From Cerasicoccus sp. TK19100 (GTDB lineage Bacteria > Verrucomicrobiota > Verrucomicrobiia > Opitutales > Cerasicoccaceae), in assembly GCF_027257155.1 (NCBI RefSeq), contig NZ_JAPWDU010000003.1:124001-188000 (forward strand): DNA of 64,000 nt, written 5' to 3'. Position 1 is the stretch's first letter, and each line of letters starts with the position of its first letter. Shown here in pieces: positions 16,353 through 24,562 of this stretch. Under the pieces are notes generated by a model that was not told where the DNA came from, searched no databases, and saw only the letters and a program-made list of their open reading frames with translations. A program made the position numbers and the translations under genes.

Positions 16353-17801
16353 ATGAGCGCCTCACCCAAATCCAACAATCTGGCCGGCGCGATTTTCCTG
16401 TTTCTCTTTGGCGGGTTCTTTGCCGCGATGGGCGTCTTTGCCATCGTGCAGACCGCGCAGGGTAACACCTCCGGCAACGATTCGCCCACTGTCGCCTACA
16501 TCGTGGGCGGCATTTTCACCCTCGTCGGTGGCGGCATCATGGCGGGCGGAGTGTATACACTGGTCGCCGGTAAACGCACGGCCGCGCTCGCCGCCGAGCA
16601 TCCCGACGCCCCCTGGATGCAACAAAAGGACTGGGCCGAGGGACGCATTGTCGATAGCAACAAGGGCGCGTTTTTCTTCCTGCTGGGCGTTGCGATTTTC
16701 TGGAACGCCATTGCGTGGACGGCGACCATCGGCGTCTTCAGCGAAGGCTCCGATGCAGAGGAGGCGGCCAAATGGGTCGTGCCGCTGTTTCCCCTCGTCG
16801 GCCTGGGGCTGGCGTGGGCCGCCATTTACCAACTGATTCGCTGGCGGAAGTTTGGCTCGTCGACTTTTGAGATGGCCGTCGTCCCGGGCGTCATCGGCGG
16901 GAGCCTCGGCGGCGTTGTGCTGACCAAGGTAAACGTCGCCCCCGAGAAGGGCTTCCTCGTCAGCCTGCGCAACGAAAAAATCGTCACCACTGGCAGCGGC
17001 AAAAACCGCTCCACCCACACGACCGTCATCTGGGAGAGCGAGCAGTGGGTGAAGGAAGACGCCTGGGCCGACGATCCCAGCCAGAGCGCGATTCCCGTGC
17101 TGTTCAACATCCCCTACAACACCCAGCCCCCCGGCCACGTAGATAACCGCACCGAAGTTCGCTGGGAGCTCAAGGTAAAGGCCGACATGCCCGGCGTCGA
17201 CTACGAGTCGAGCTTTCGCGTGCCCGTCTTTAAAACCGACCAGAGCGACCCCAACTTCGACGCCAAAGCCGTCCGCGCCAGCGAGCCCGCCGCACCCTTG
17301 CCGACCGTGGACTGGCGAAAGGCTGGCATCACCGTGCGCGACGACCTCTCTGGAGCCACCCTGATCGAAACGCGCATGGGCCGGAATTTCCTGTTTCTGT
17401 TTGTGCCGACACTGATCGGCGTGGGCATGCTCGTGGGCACCTACTTCGCCTGGAACAGCAACATGCCCAAGATTTTCCCAGTGTTCCTGGCGCTGTTCGG
17501 CGTGCTCGTCACCCTGGCCTGCGGCGGCTCGCTGCTGACCTCGCTCCGGCTCAAGGTCTTCCCTGACCGACTGGAGTCCGAGCGCCGCTTTTTCGGTATC
17601 ACCAAGCATTCCCGCGTCTCAATCGACGAAATAAGCAGCCTCGACACCAAGTCCAACATGAGCTCGGGCGACGTCCATTTCTACGACATCATCGCCCTCA
17701 AGCGCAACGGCTCCAAGGTGCGCTTCCCGCTCAGCATCAAGGGCAAATCACGTGCCGAGGCGATGCTCAAGCTGATCGAAAACAAGTTGGAAGCGCGCTG
17801 A
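16353..17801 (+). CDS. DUF3592 membrane protein
   Basis: A 482-residue multi-helix membrane protein. Hydrophobic helices occur near 10-30, 48-68, 105-125 and 140-160, and a C-terminal pair lies near 345-365 and 375-400. The middle (about 170-300) is a soluble beta-rich segment of the DUF3592 type, with a threonine/serine-rich turn (GSGKNRSTHTT) and paired Trp residues. It starts 12 bp after the hisI stop. DUF3592 proteins have no established biochemical role; placement at the end of this operon gives no further clue. Confidence 0.72.
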   Translation: MSASPKSNNLAGAIFLFLFGGFFAAMGVFAIVQTAQGNTSGNDSPTVAYIVGGIFTLVGGGIMAGGVYTLVAGKRTAALAAEHPDAPWMQQKDWAEGRIVDSNKGAFFFLLGVAIFWNAIAWTATIGVFSEGSDAEEAAKWVVPLFPLVGLGLAWAAIYQLIRWRKFGSSTFEMAVVPGVIGGSLGGVVLTKVNVAPEKGFLVSLRNEKIVTTGSGKNRSTHTTVIWESEQWVKEDAWADDPSQSAIPVLFNIPYNTQPPGHVDNRTEVRWELKVKADMPGVDYESSFRVPVFKTDQSDPNFDAKAVRASEPAAPLPTVDWRKAGITVRDDLSGATLIETRMGRNFLFLFVPTLIGVGMLVGTYFAWNSNMPKIFPVFLALFGVLVTLACGGSLLTSLRLKVFPDRLESERRFFGITKHSRVSIDEISSLDTKSNMSSGDVHFYDIIALKRNGSKVRFPLSIKGKSRAEAMLKLIENKLEAR

Positions 17802-18235
17802 TCCGCCCCACACCGATTGAGTCATTTTTCATCGCCATGGACCACTATTTCTGCCACACTTTCAGGATGAAAAGTCGGCCCGTAGCCGTCACCAGAGCGC
17901 ATTAAGCATCGACGACTGAACAAGCCAGCGTCGCCGACTGTTGCTCGAAGTGTCGCCGACACTTCCATGGAGCGTCACCGACGCTTCAGCCGACTTAAGG
18001 GCGACTGTTAGGACGAAACACGCTCGTAACTCTCCCTGACTCTCGGGCGTGTCTTGGGTTAACTTCCGGGCGACATTCTTCCCTACGACGGCCGTCGCAG
18101 CTTGAACAAGCTGGCCTGAGCTACTGGCAGGAAAGTCAGTGTTTAGAGGCTGAAACCAGAACCTTTCCTTTCCGCCACAAGCACCTGAACATGCGCTTTT
18201 GCACGCCGGTGATGCTGCTCGTTGACCGAACGGCT
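17802..18235. other. 434-bp convergent intergenic region
   Basis: No coding frame here looks real on either strand. The region lies between the 3' ends of the DUF3592 gene (+) and the thioredoxin gene (-). Its only clear structure is the three-unit palindromic tandem repeat at 17927-17992; the rest is unassigned. Confidence 0.5.
17927..17992. repeat. Three tandem 22-bp palindromic units
   Basis: Units start at 17927, 17949 and 17971 with an exact 22-base period. Each carries the core GYGTCRCCGAC; units 2 and 3 form good hairpins (AGTGTC/GACACT and AGCGTC/GACGCT), and unit 1 is imperfect. Pyrimidine-purine exchange between units 2 and 3 keeps base pairing. Confidence 0.75.
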
Positions 18236-18631
18236 CTAGAAGTGCCGCGTCAGGCGGGACTCCGGCACGACACCGACTTCCTGGCCGACCAACTTGCCGT
18301 TTTTAAAGATGAGGAAAGCCGGGATGCTGCGGATGTTGTATTTCTGGGCAAGCGCGGGCGCGTCATCAACGTTGACCTTATACACCGCGACCTCGCCACT
18401 GTAGTCGTCCGCGATGTTGGCCAATACGGGGTTCATCGTCTTGCACGGGCCACACCACGGGGCCCAGAAATCGACGAGCACCGTCTCCTTGTTTTGCACC
18501 GCCTGCTCAAAGCTGCCCTGGATGATGTTTTCCGAGTGGCTGCTCGCATCCGAGCCACCATCGGACCGCTTTTTCGTCGCCATGAACAGGAACGCCAAAA
18601 TCGCGCAGAAAATGAGAACCGCTTTACCCAT
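18236..18631 (-). CDS. Membrane-anchored thioredoxin
   Basis: A 131-residue protein with an N-terminal membrane helix (about 3-17) and a thioredoxin domain. The active site is WCGPC, preceded by VLVDFWAP, and the cis-Pro loop IRSIPAFLIF is intact, so it should act as a disulfide reductase on the outer face of the inner membrane. Residues 19-35 form a Ser/Asp-rich linker. The C-terminus is slightly short after the last strand (GKLVGQEVGVV). It is followed on the same strand by the convergent repeat region and preceded by a coiled-coil protein gene 65 bp upstream. Confidence 0.88.
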   Translation of the reverse strand: MGKAVLIFCAILAFLFMATKKRSDGGSDASSHSENIIQGSFEQAVQNKETVLVDFWAPWCGPCKTMNPVLANIADDYSGEVAVYKVNVDDAPALAQKYNIRSIPAFLIFKNGKLVGQEVGVVPESRLTRHF

Positions 18632-18695
18632 GGCTCAAACCAAATCACAGTAATGGCGCTGAGGCAATTCCCGTCGCCCCTAAATTTCTGCGGCT

Positions 18696-19313
18696 TTAGG
18701 CCGAGCCCGTGCGGAATTTGCGCTGCTCCAGCTCGTCGCGCTCCTGCTCGAGCTCGTGGCGCTCGTTTTCCAGCGCATTGGCCTTCTCGGCCACCATTTC
18801 CTCGGCTTCGCGGAGGTAGCGCTCACGCTGCTCCAACTGAGCAATGAGGTCATTGGCAGAAAGTAATTTGTCCACCTTGGACTCCAGGCGAAGCAAAATC
18901 TCCTCCATCTCGTCCATGCGCTCGGAAACGCTTTTTTGCGTCTTGGCGATTGAAGGCTTTTCGACCGGTTCGGCGGGAAATGGCGAGGGCGACTCCGGCT
19001 TCTTAAAGGCCATTGGCGTCTTCGGCCCGGGGGCAGCGGCGCGAAAAATCGTGGTATTGCCGCGGCTCTCCACCTTGCGCACCGGCGCGGCAGCAGCACC
19101 CAGCTCGAACCAGCAATTCTCGTCCTCGCCGTCATCACGCACGTGGCAGACCTGGTAGTCGCCCTGCGGGTTCTTTTTCAAGGTGAGCTCGATCGCCTGC
19201 AGACTCATCGGGCTGCGGTAGGTAACGCCATTACGGGCCAACCACCACATGTCTTTCAACGACTGTTGAATCATCCGCTCACGCAGATCGCTCAGTGTGA
19301 CTTTGCTACTCAC
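18696..19313 (-). CDS. Unknown coiled-coil protein
   Basis: I do not recognise this 205-residue protein. Residues 1-75 look globular (SDLRERMIQQSLKDMWWL, then beta-like segments around QVCHVRDDGEDENCWFEL), residues 85-125 are a Pro/Ala/Lys-rich linker, and 127-200 form a long Glu-rich coiled coil with heptads (MEEILLRLESKVDKLL; LENERHELEQERDELEQ). It is probably cytoplasmic. It lies between a tRNA gene and the thioredoxin gene, both on the same strand. Confidence 0.7.
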   Translation of the reverse strand: MSSKVTLSDLRERMIQQSLKDMWWLARNGVTYRSPMSLQAIELTLKKNPQGDYQVCHVRDDGEDENCWFELGAAAAPVRKVESRGNTTIFRAAAPGPKTPMAFKKPESPSPFPAEPVEKPSIAKTQKSVSERMDEMEEILLRLESKVDKLLSANDLIAQLEQRERYLREAEEMVAEKANALENERHELEQERDELEQRKFRTGSA

Positions 19314-19470
19314 AATTCAGACAATAGGGTGTTACTCAGTGCTATTCGAAGAGGTCAGAAAATATACGTTGTGCAAAATGCAATCCGCGTCAAGGCCGTA
19401 TGACCCTAACAGCGACTACCGGTAAATATTTAAAAACTATTTACAAAGCAAGTAGCGCACCCAAGCGATT

Positions 19471-19490
19471 GCCGATAATACGTTATCGGC
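19471..19490. repeat. Palindrome downstream of tRNA-Arg
   Basis: GCCGATAA (19471-19478) and TTATCGGC (19483-19490) form a perfect 8-bp stem with a TACG loop, 43 bases after the 3' end of the minus-strand tRNA. There is no T-run, so a terminator or processing signal is only possible. Confidence 0.4.
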
Positions 19491-19532
19491 CAAATCTTCG
19501 CCCCCTTAACCCATCCCCCAACACGGGCCAGA

Positions 19533-19607
19533 TGGTACTCCCGCCGGGAGTCGAACCCAGATCGACGGTACCGGAAACCGTTGTTCTATCCATTGAACTA
19601 CGGGAGC
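19533..19607 (-). tRNA. tRNA-Arg (anticodon CCG)
   Basis: The minus strand folds as a full cloverleaf: acceptor GCTCCCG paired with CGGGAGT, D arm GTTC/GAAC, anticodon stem ACGGT/ACCGT with loop TTCCGGT (anticodon CCG, reading CGG), a four-base variable loop, and T arm CTGGG/CCCGG with loop TTCGACT. The 3' CCA is encoded (19533-19535), so the gene is 75 bases with CCA. Confidence 0.96.
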
Positions 19608-19759
19608 AAAATCAAAGGCGATAAACTTGAGCGGTTCGAGTGGGGTTGACAAGGCATTTGTGCGAGGGCGATGGCGATGTTCAACCGCGGCGCAAAATGC
19701 TTTACGCTGGAGGGCGCATGCCTAATCCTTGGCTGTTTATCCGTCACCCACCTCGCACG

Positions 19760-20500
19760 ATGAGCCTGAATCATGACACCAACACCAACCAGTCCTATGC
19801 CCAATGGGGCGAGGACCGGCTCGTATGGGACTTCTTCGGGCACCAGGCCAAGGGCGTGTTCCTGGAGATCGGTGCCAACCACCCCACCCTCCTCAGCCAA
19901 ACGTATTTGCTGGAGCAACAGGGCTGGACCGGTGTGCTGATCGAGCCTCAGCGCGAGTGCTACGAGTTGCTCGTGGCGCAGCGCCCCGGCAGCCAGGCTT
20001 TCCGCTGCGCTGTCACCAGCCCGGAGGGCGTCGGCCAGGCCTACATGAAGATCCCTCCACGCGAGCTCGGCGGCCACGTGATGGCCGAGGTGGTTACCGA
20101 GCGCGTCGAAAATGACAATCACTGCTACGAGGAGATCGCCTTACGAACGATCAATGACGTGCTGGCCGAAGCCAAGGTGGGTGCCATTGACTTCATGTCG
20201 ATCGATATCGAGGGCCTGGAAGTGCCAGCAATGCAGGGGTTTGATTTCGCCAAATACCGGCCCAAGCTGATCTTGATCGAAGACCACTTGGAAGACCTCG
20301 GGCGGCATCGTTTTCTGGTCGGCAAAGGCTACAGGTTTGTTCACCGCCTGGGCTCCAACAACTGGTATGTGCCCGCCGACTTCAGCGATTTCACATTGGA
20401 AAACCCAATCAGCCGCTTTGAGTATATTCGCAAATTTCACCTGAGCATGCCCTTCCGCAAGCTGCGCATTGGCCTGAAGCGATTGCGGGGTAAGGCCTGA
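19760..20500 (+). CDS. FkbM family methyltransferase
   Basis: SAM-dependent methyltransferase of the FkbM fold, usually O-methylating sugars or lipids. The start ATG 19760 gives 247 residues; upstream in-frame GTG 19640 and ATG 19718 are possible but the added residues look non-coding. Seen are the family patterns YAQWGEDRLVWDFF, the SAM loop GVFLEIGANHPTLLSQTYLLE, GVLIEPQ, and IDFMSIDIEGLEVPAMQGFDF with the acidic pair near the end of the fold. It is monocistronic; a weak hairpin follows at 20539-20553. Confidence 0.85.
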   Translation: MSLNHDTNTNQSYAQWGEDRLVWDFFGHQAKGVFLEIGANHPTLLSQTYLLEQQGWTGVLIEPQRECYELLVAQRPGSQAFRCAVTSPEGVGQAYMKIPPRELGGHVMAEVVTERVENDNHCYEEIALRTINDVLAEAKVGAIDFMSIDIEGLEVPAMQGFDFAKYRPKLILIEDHLEDLGRHRFLVGKGYRFVHRLGSNNWYVPADFSDFTLENPISRFEYIRKFHLSMPFRKLRIGLKRLRGKA

Positions 20501-20637
20501 CACACAAATCCCAGCGGGCCGTGTATTTAAGCTCTAAAAAGCCGCATCGGCTTGCGATTTAAAATAACCATTGCCTCAATAAACTGAAATGACAGTTTTA
20601 ATGAACAAGCAGGTTTGCAGATAGTCTTAGCTTAGCG

Positions 20638-21552
20638 ATGTTATATGACCGGCCATACATGCGGGATCGGGCGCCCATTCGTCATGTGGACTACTTTTGG
20701 TGGTCCTTCTGGATCTTCGTAGGCGCTTTTCTGATCCAAAACATGCTCGGCGTATGGCTGAATATGGCCGGCTTTCTGTATGAGTGGTTTGCGCTCTCTC
20801 CGGCTAACGTCGGCCAAGGCAAAGTGTGGACGATTTTCACCTACAGCCTGATGCACCGCGACTTGTCGCATTTCTTCTATAACGGCCTCATTTTCTTTCT
20901 GGCTGGACGCTGGCTATCGCGTGAACTGGCCCCAAAGCGTTACCTCCACCTAATCCTCGGCTCAGTTTTTCTAGGGGGATTAGTATGGCTTGTGCTCCAC
21001 ACGGTGCTGGGTTCATCGGTCGTTCGCGAGATACCCGTAATCGGCTTCTCCGCAGGAACGTCTGGCTTGCTCATGGCCATGCTGCTTATTTGGCCACGAG
21101 AAAAGATCGAATTCCTGTTGTTCTTTGTGCTGCCGGTTTCATTCCGCACCAGATCCTTGATCTACGTGTTGCTGGGCATCGAAGTCCTGGGCTTCGTGTT
21201 TGTCGAGTTGGCCCTGCTGCTCGGGTTCACCCCAATGCTGCGAGACTCCAGCATTGCTTTTTCCGCGCACTTGGGCGGGGCGCTGGCGGGATACCTGTTT
21301 TACCGGATGCTGCAGCGACCGACGCCGATTTTCGAGTCCGTGGCTAAAAAGGTCAGCATTGAACCGGCCAAATGGACCAAAAAGCGCACCCGCGCCTCGA
21401 CGGGGAAGTTCAAGGTCAACCTCACCAACCGCAAAGACCTGCGCCTCGAGGTGGACCGCATTTTGGACAAGATCAACAAGGAAGGCTTCCAGTCCCTCAA
21501 TGATGAGGAGAAAAAGGTGCTGGATGATGCGGGAGATTTGTTGAAAAAATAG
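20638..21552 (+). CDS. Rhomboid intramembrane serine protease with DUF6576 tail
   Basis: A 304-residue intramembrane protease with about six helices. The catalytic pair is visible: Ser142 in GTSGLLMA and His211 in FSAHLGGALAGY, so it should cleave membrane-anchored substrates. HRDLSHFFYNGLIFF contains the conserved helix-2 His/Asn positions. After the membrane part, a basic linker leads to a small helical domain (about 268-304, RLEVDRILDKINKEGFQSL) of the type annotated as DUF6576, often found on rhomboids of Bacteroidota and Verrucomicrobiota. It is a single gene. Confidence 0.9.
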   Translation: MLYDRPYMRDRAPIRHVDYFWWSFWIFVGAFLIQNMLGVWLNMAGFLYEWFALSPANVGQGKVWTIFTYSLMHRDLSHFFYNGLIFFLAGRWLSRELAPKRYLHLILGSVFLGGLVWLVLHTVLGSSVVREIPVIGFSAGTSGLLMAMLLIWPREKIEFLLFFVLPVSFRTRSLIYVLLGIEVLGFVFVELALLLGFTPMLRDSSIAFSAHLGGALAGYLFYRMLQRPTPIFESVAKKVSIEPAKWTKKRTRASTGKFKVNLTNRKDLRLEVDRILDKINKEGFQSLNDEEKKVLDDAGDLLKK

Positions 21553-21617
21553 TCTTTTTCGGCGATAATACCGATTATCCCGCAACTAAATCTGCTAACA
21601 CTGGTTTCCCGTACGTT

Positions 21618-22955
21618 ATGAACTCCAAGTTGTCACTCTTTGCAGCGCTATGGATTGGAAGTCTCGCTGCCGCTTATTTCGTTGGTCAAAGCACCTCCGA
21701 GGAAGCTGAACCATCCGCCGCCACCTCCGCCAGCCAGAAATCCGCCAATGCCAAAATGGTCGACAAAGACGGCGCGCTGATCGCCATCGATGAGGAAGCC
21801 GCCGCAGGCCTGATTGCGGAAATCGAAAAAGAAGCGCAGGAGCAATCGCTGGCCGGCTTCACCGCATTGCGCAGTGGCGACTTTAGCCGCACCTCCTGGA
21901 TGCAGGCCAACGTCGACGCCATGGGCATGAGCGCCAGCCAATTGCAAGACGCGCTCAACGAAGTCCTTGCCATGCCCGCTGGGCGCGAGCGCAACATGCT
22001 CGTCTATTCCATGCTGGAGCGCTGGGGCATGCTCGACCCGACCAACGCCCTCGCCTACGCCGATTCACTGACATCGATGGAAATGCGCAGCCGCGGCATC
22101 GGCCAGGTGCTCGAAGGCTGGGCCGCCAACGACCCGGTATCGGCCATCAACTGGCTCAACCAGAACGGCTCCGAGCTGTCGGCCCGCATGTATGGCGACT
22201 ATTTGAATGACATCGTGCAGGGCTACGCCCAGAGCAGCCCGCAGTCCGCCTTTCAGTTTGTCCAGGGCCTGCCCGAAGAAACCGTAGGCGACCGCCGCAT
22301 CAAGAGCGACGCGCTGGACGAAGTCATTGAGATCATGGTCGAGCAGAACCAGATCAACCAAGCGCTCGAAATGACCCTCGCCCTCGAGCCCGGCAATGCC
22401 CGCAACCAGGCACTGGAAGACCTCGTGGACGAATGGGCCGATGTGGACCCGCTCGCCGCCAAAGCCTTTGTCGATAGCATGATTGACGACCCCGCATACG
22501 GCGACATGCAGCGCGAACTGCTCAGCGCCTGGGCCGATGACGACCCCGCCGCCGCAGCCGAGTGGCTGAGCAGCCTCGACCCGGAAACGACCGACCAGGC
22601 CCGACTGGCCACGTCTCTCGTCGCCAACTGGACACGCTACGACATGGAGGCCGCCGCCAACTGGCTCAACTCTCTGCCGCAAACGCCCGAGCTGGACCGC
22701 GCCGTGGGCATCTTTTCCATGCGCGCCGCTCAGGACGATCCGGCCACCGCCCTCACCTGGGCCAACTCCATCAGCAACGAGCAATCCCGCGACCGCCTGG
22801 AAAGCATGATCCTCCCCATGCTCCGCGAACAGGACAACGAAGCCTTCGAGGCCTACCTCGCCGACTCCGATTACTCCGACGACAAGAAGCAGCAATTCCG
22901 CGAACAGCCTGTCCGTGAGGGTGGCTATCGCGGCTGGGGACGCTGGGGGCGCTAA
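21618..22955 (+). CDS. Exported helical-repeat protein
   Basis: A 445-residue protein of a type I associate with Verrucomicrobiota. It starts with a hydrophobic segment (about 5-21; signal peptide or anchor) and an Ala/Ser-rich linker. From about residue 75 it is built of some eight 35-40-residue helical repeats with the pattern W-x(3)-DP-x-A-A-x-x-W/F (for example AANDPVSAINWLNQNG, ADDDPAAAAEWLSSLDP, TRYDMEAAANWLNSLP). It probably forms a solenoid for protein binding. The acidic tail ends in a Gly/Arg/Trp-rich cap. A hairpin/T-run follows at 22995-23024, ending the transcript before the next gene. Confidence 0.72.
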   Translation: MNSKLSLFAALWIGSLAAAYFVGQSTSEEAEPSAATSASQKSANAKMVDKDGALIAIDEEAAAGLIAEIEKEAQEQSLAGFTALRSGDFSRTSWMQANVDAMGMSASQLQDALNEVLAMPAGRERNMLVYSMLERWGMLDPTNALAYADSLTSMEMRSRGIGQVLEGWAANDPVSAINWLNQNGSELSARMYGDYLNDIVQGYAQSSPQSAFQFVQGLPEETVGDRRIKSDALDEVIEIMVEQNQINQALEMTLALEPGNARNQALEDLVDEWADVDPLAAKAFVDSMIDDPAYGDMQRELLSAWADDDPAAAAEWLSSLDPETTDQARLATSLVANWTRYDMEAAANWLNSLPQTPELDRAVGIFSMRAAQDDPATALTWANSISNEQSRDRLESMILPMLREQDNEAFEAYLADSDYSDDKKQQFREQPVREGGYRGWGRWGR

Positions 22956-22994
22956 ATTGTCGCAGCCCATCACATTCTCTTTCGCTTGACTACG

Positions 22995-23024
22995 CGGACA
23001 GGTAATTGCAACCTGCCCGTTTTT
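22995..23024 (+). terminator. Terminator after the repeat protein
   Basis: A 9-bp stem with one mismatch (22995-23003 with 23011-23019; CAGGT/ACCTG core), a 7-base loop, then TTTTT. It ends only 7 bases before the next start codon. Confidence 0.6.
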
Positions 23025-23031
23025 CCGCTTC

Positions 23032-23814
23032 ATGAATCGCCCTCCCAAGAAAAAGAAGACTCACCAAGATGGACTCGTGGAAGACCCCCGGTTTTCCCGC
23101 GAGGAGCTTGAGAATGCCGCACCCCAGCAACCGAAAGCCGAGGGAGACGACCGCAACTTGGTGGAAATCGACGACGCCTTTGCCGAGGCCGATATCGAGG
23201 ATCGCGCGTGGCTCTACTGGCAGCGCAACAAGGGCACGATCATTGCCGCCATCGTCATCGCCATCCTGGGCGTGGTCGGCGTCAATACCTGGAAGTTGAT
23301 GCAGGACAACCAAACCGCCGCGCTCCAGGAGGAATACAGCCAATCTCTCGGCGATGCCGAAAAACTTCAGTCATTCGGAGCGGCCAACAGCGACACCACG
23401 CTCGGTGGCATCGCGCTGCTCAAGACCGCCGATGACAAATACGCCGCTGGTGATTACCAAGCCGCAATCGGATTTTACCAGCAGTCCCTCACCCCGCTGA
23501 AGGACACCATCATCGTCGGTCGCGCAAGCCTCGGCCAAGGCATGGCCCAGATCAAAGCCGGCCAGATTGACGCTGGCAAGGTCACCCTGACTAAGCTGAT
23601 TGAGTCCACCAGTGTGCTGACTGCCATTCGCGCTGAAGCCGCCCTGGAAGTCGCCCAACTGGAGCTTGCTGCCGGAAACCGCGACGCCGCCAAGGCCCTG
23701 CTCGAACGCGTCACCCAGATGGAAGACATCACTTTTTGGAAGAGCATGGCTGAGGGCCTAATCCGCTCGGAAAAGCTCGGCAGCACGGAAAGCCAAGCGA
23801 GCCCAAGTCTGTAA
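23032..23814 (+). CDS. YfgM-like membrane TPR protein
   Basis: A 260-residue protein with a polar cytoplasmic N-terminus (1-62), one membrane helix (about 68-86, TIIAAIVIAILGVVGVNTW) and a helical periplasmic region with TPR pairs (AAGDYQAAIGFYQQSL, GQAMAQI-type helix, KALLERVTQME). This matches the YfgM/tetratricopeptide family, whose E. coli member works with the PpiD chaperone at the Sec translocon. It stands as a single gene convergent with the Lon-domain gene, and bamB or der, which flank yfgM in other bacteria, are absent. Confidence 0.78.
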   Translation: MNRPPKKKKTHQDGLVEDPRFSREELENAAPQQPKAEGDDRNLVEIDDAFAEADIEDRAWLYWQRNKGTIIAAIVIAILGVVGVNTWKLMQDNQTAALQEEYSQSLGDAEKLQSFGAANSDTTLGGIALLKTADDKYAAGDYQAAIGFYQQSLTPLKDTIIVGRASLGQGMAQIKAGQIDAGKVTLTKLIESTSVLTAIRAEAALEVAQLELAAGNRDAAKALLERVTQMEDITFWKSMAEGLIRSEKLGSTESQASPSL

Positions 23815-23831
23815 ACGACTGCGATTACGCG

Positions 23832-24512
23832 TCAGTTCCGGTCCAGCCGGTCTTCCTGCAGATGACCACGTAGCTGTTTTTCCAGCTGTAGCTGCTGGTT
23901 TTCGCGATGCAGGTAGTCCAGAAGCCGCTGGAATCGACGCCGCGCATCCAGTGTTTCAAGCAGTTGCTGCTTGGTATCGATATCCTGGCAAAGCGTGTAG
24001 CTGACGAGGTCCACATACGTCTGCGGATCTTTCAACTCCGCGAGAAAATCATACATCTCCTCCGGGTCCTGCTTGGTCAGCTGTTGGTGCAGAGTCACGG
24101 CCGCAGAGAGCTTGGACTGATAGCACGAAAGGTGCTCGGCGTCATCCCCGGTCGTGCTCAGCGGCTCAAACTCCGCAACCCGGTAAGGCTGCTCGCTCAC
24201 AATCCGCACGAAGCGCACCCGGGAAAGCCCCTGGAGGATCAGGTGCGACGCGCCGTCATCCTCACGGTGGCTTGCGCGCACCACGCCGACTGTGGCCACG
24301 GGATACGGCGGTTCAAACTCGCCCGTCGTCTGCCCACGCAACTCATCCTCGCGAGCAACGACAAACAAGCGGTCGCCCGAGAGCACATTTTCCAGCATTT
24401 GCCGATAGCGCGGCTCAAAGATGTAGAGCGGCAGCATAGCATGCGGGAAAAATACGGTGTTGCTCAGCGTCATGACCGGCAACTCACGCGGAATATTAAT
24501 CTCTGCGGTCAC
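23832..24512 (-). CDS. Lon N-domain (substrate-binding) protein
   Basis: A 226-residue protein made of the Lon peptidase N-terminal domain alone: it opens with IPRELPVMTLSNTVFFPHAMLPLYIFEPRY, the Lon-N beta-sandwich start, and contains VGVVRASHREDDGASHLILQGLSRVRF. The C-terminal third is helical (Leu/Gln-rich). No AAA+ or protease domain is present, so it is not a Lon protease. Standalone Lon-N proteins are common, of unknown role, and may act as adaptors. It is a single gene convergent with the YfgM-like gene. Confidence 0.86.
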   Translation of the reverse strand: MTAEINIPRELPVMTLSNTVFFPHAMLPLYIFEPRYRQMLENVLSGDRLFVVAREDELRGQTTGEFEPPYPVATVGVVRASHREDDGASHLILQGLSRVRFVRIVSEQPYRVAEFEPLSTTGDDAEHLSCYQSKLSAAVTLHQQLTKQDPEEMYDFLAELKDPQTYVDLVSYTLCQDIDTKQQLLETLDARRRFQRLLDYLHRENQQLQLEKQLRGHLQEDRLDRN

Positions 24513-24562
24513 GTTTAAAACTTAACCGCATCACTGCCGTTCGCAAATCAAAGCTGGGAATA

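Noticed and set aside
17927-17992. Three regularly spaced repeats considered as a CRISPR remnant
   Set aside because: The units are palindromic and contiguous with a 22-base period, so no unique spacers of 30 or so bases exist, and no cas gene is near.
19640-19759. Longer N-terminus for the FkbM methyltransferase from GTG 19640
   Set aside because: The extra 40 residues are Arg/Pro-rich and unlike the family; the conserved region starts just after ATG 19760.
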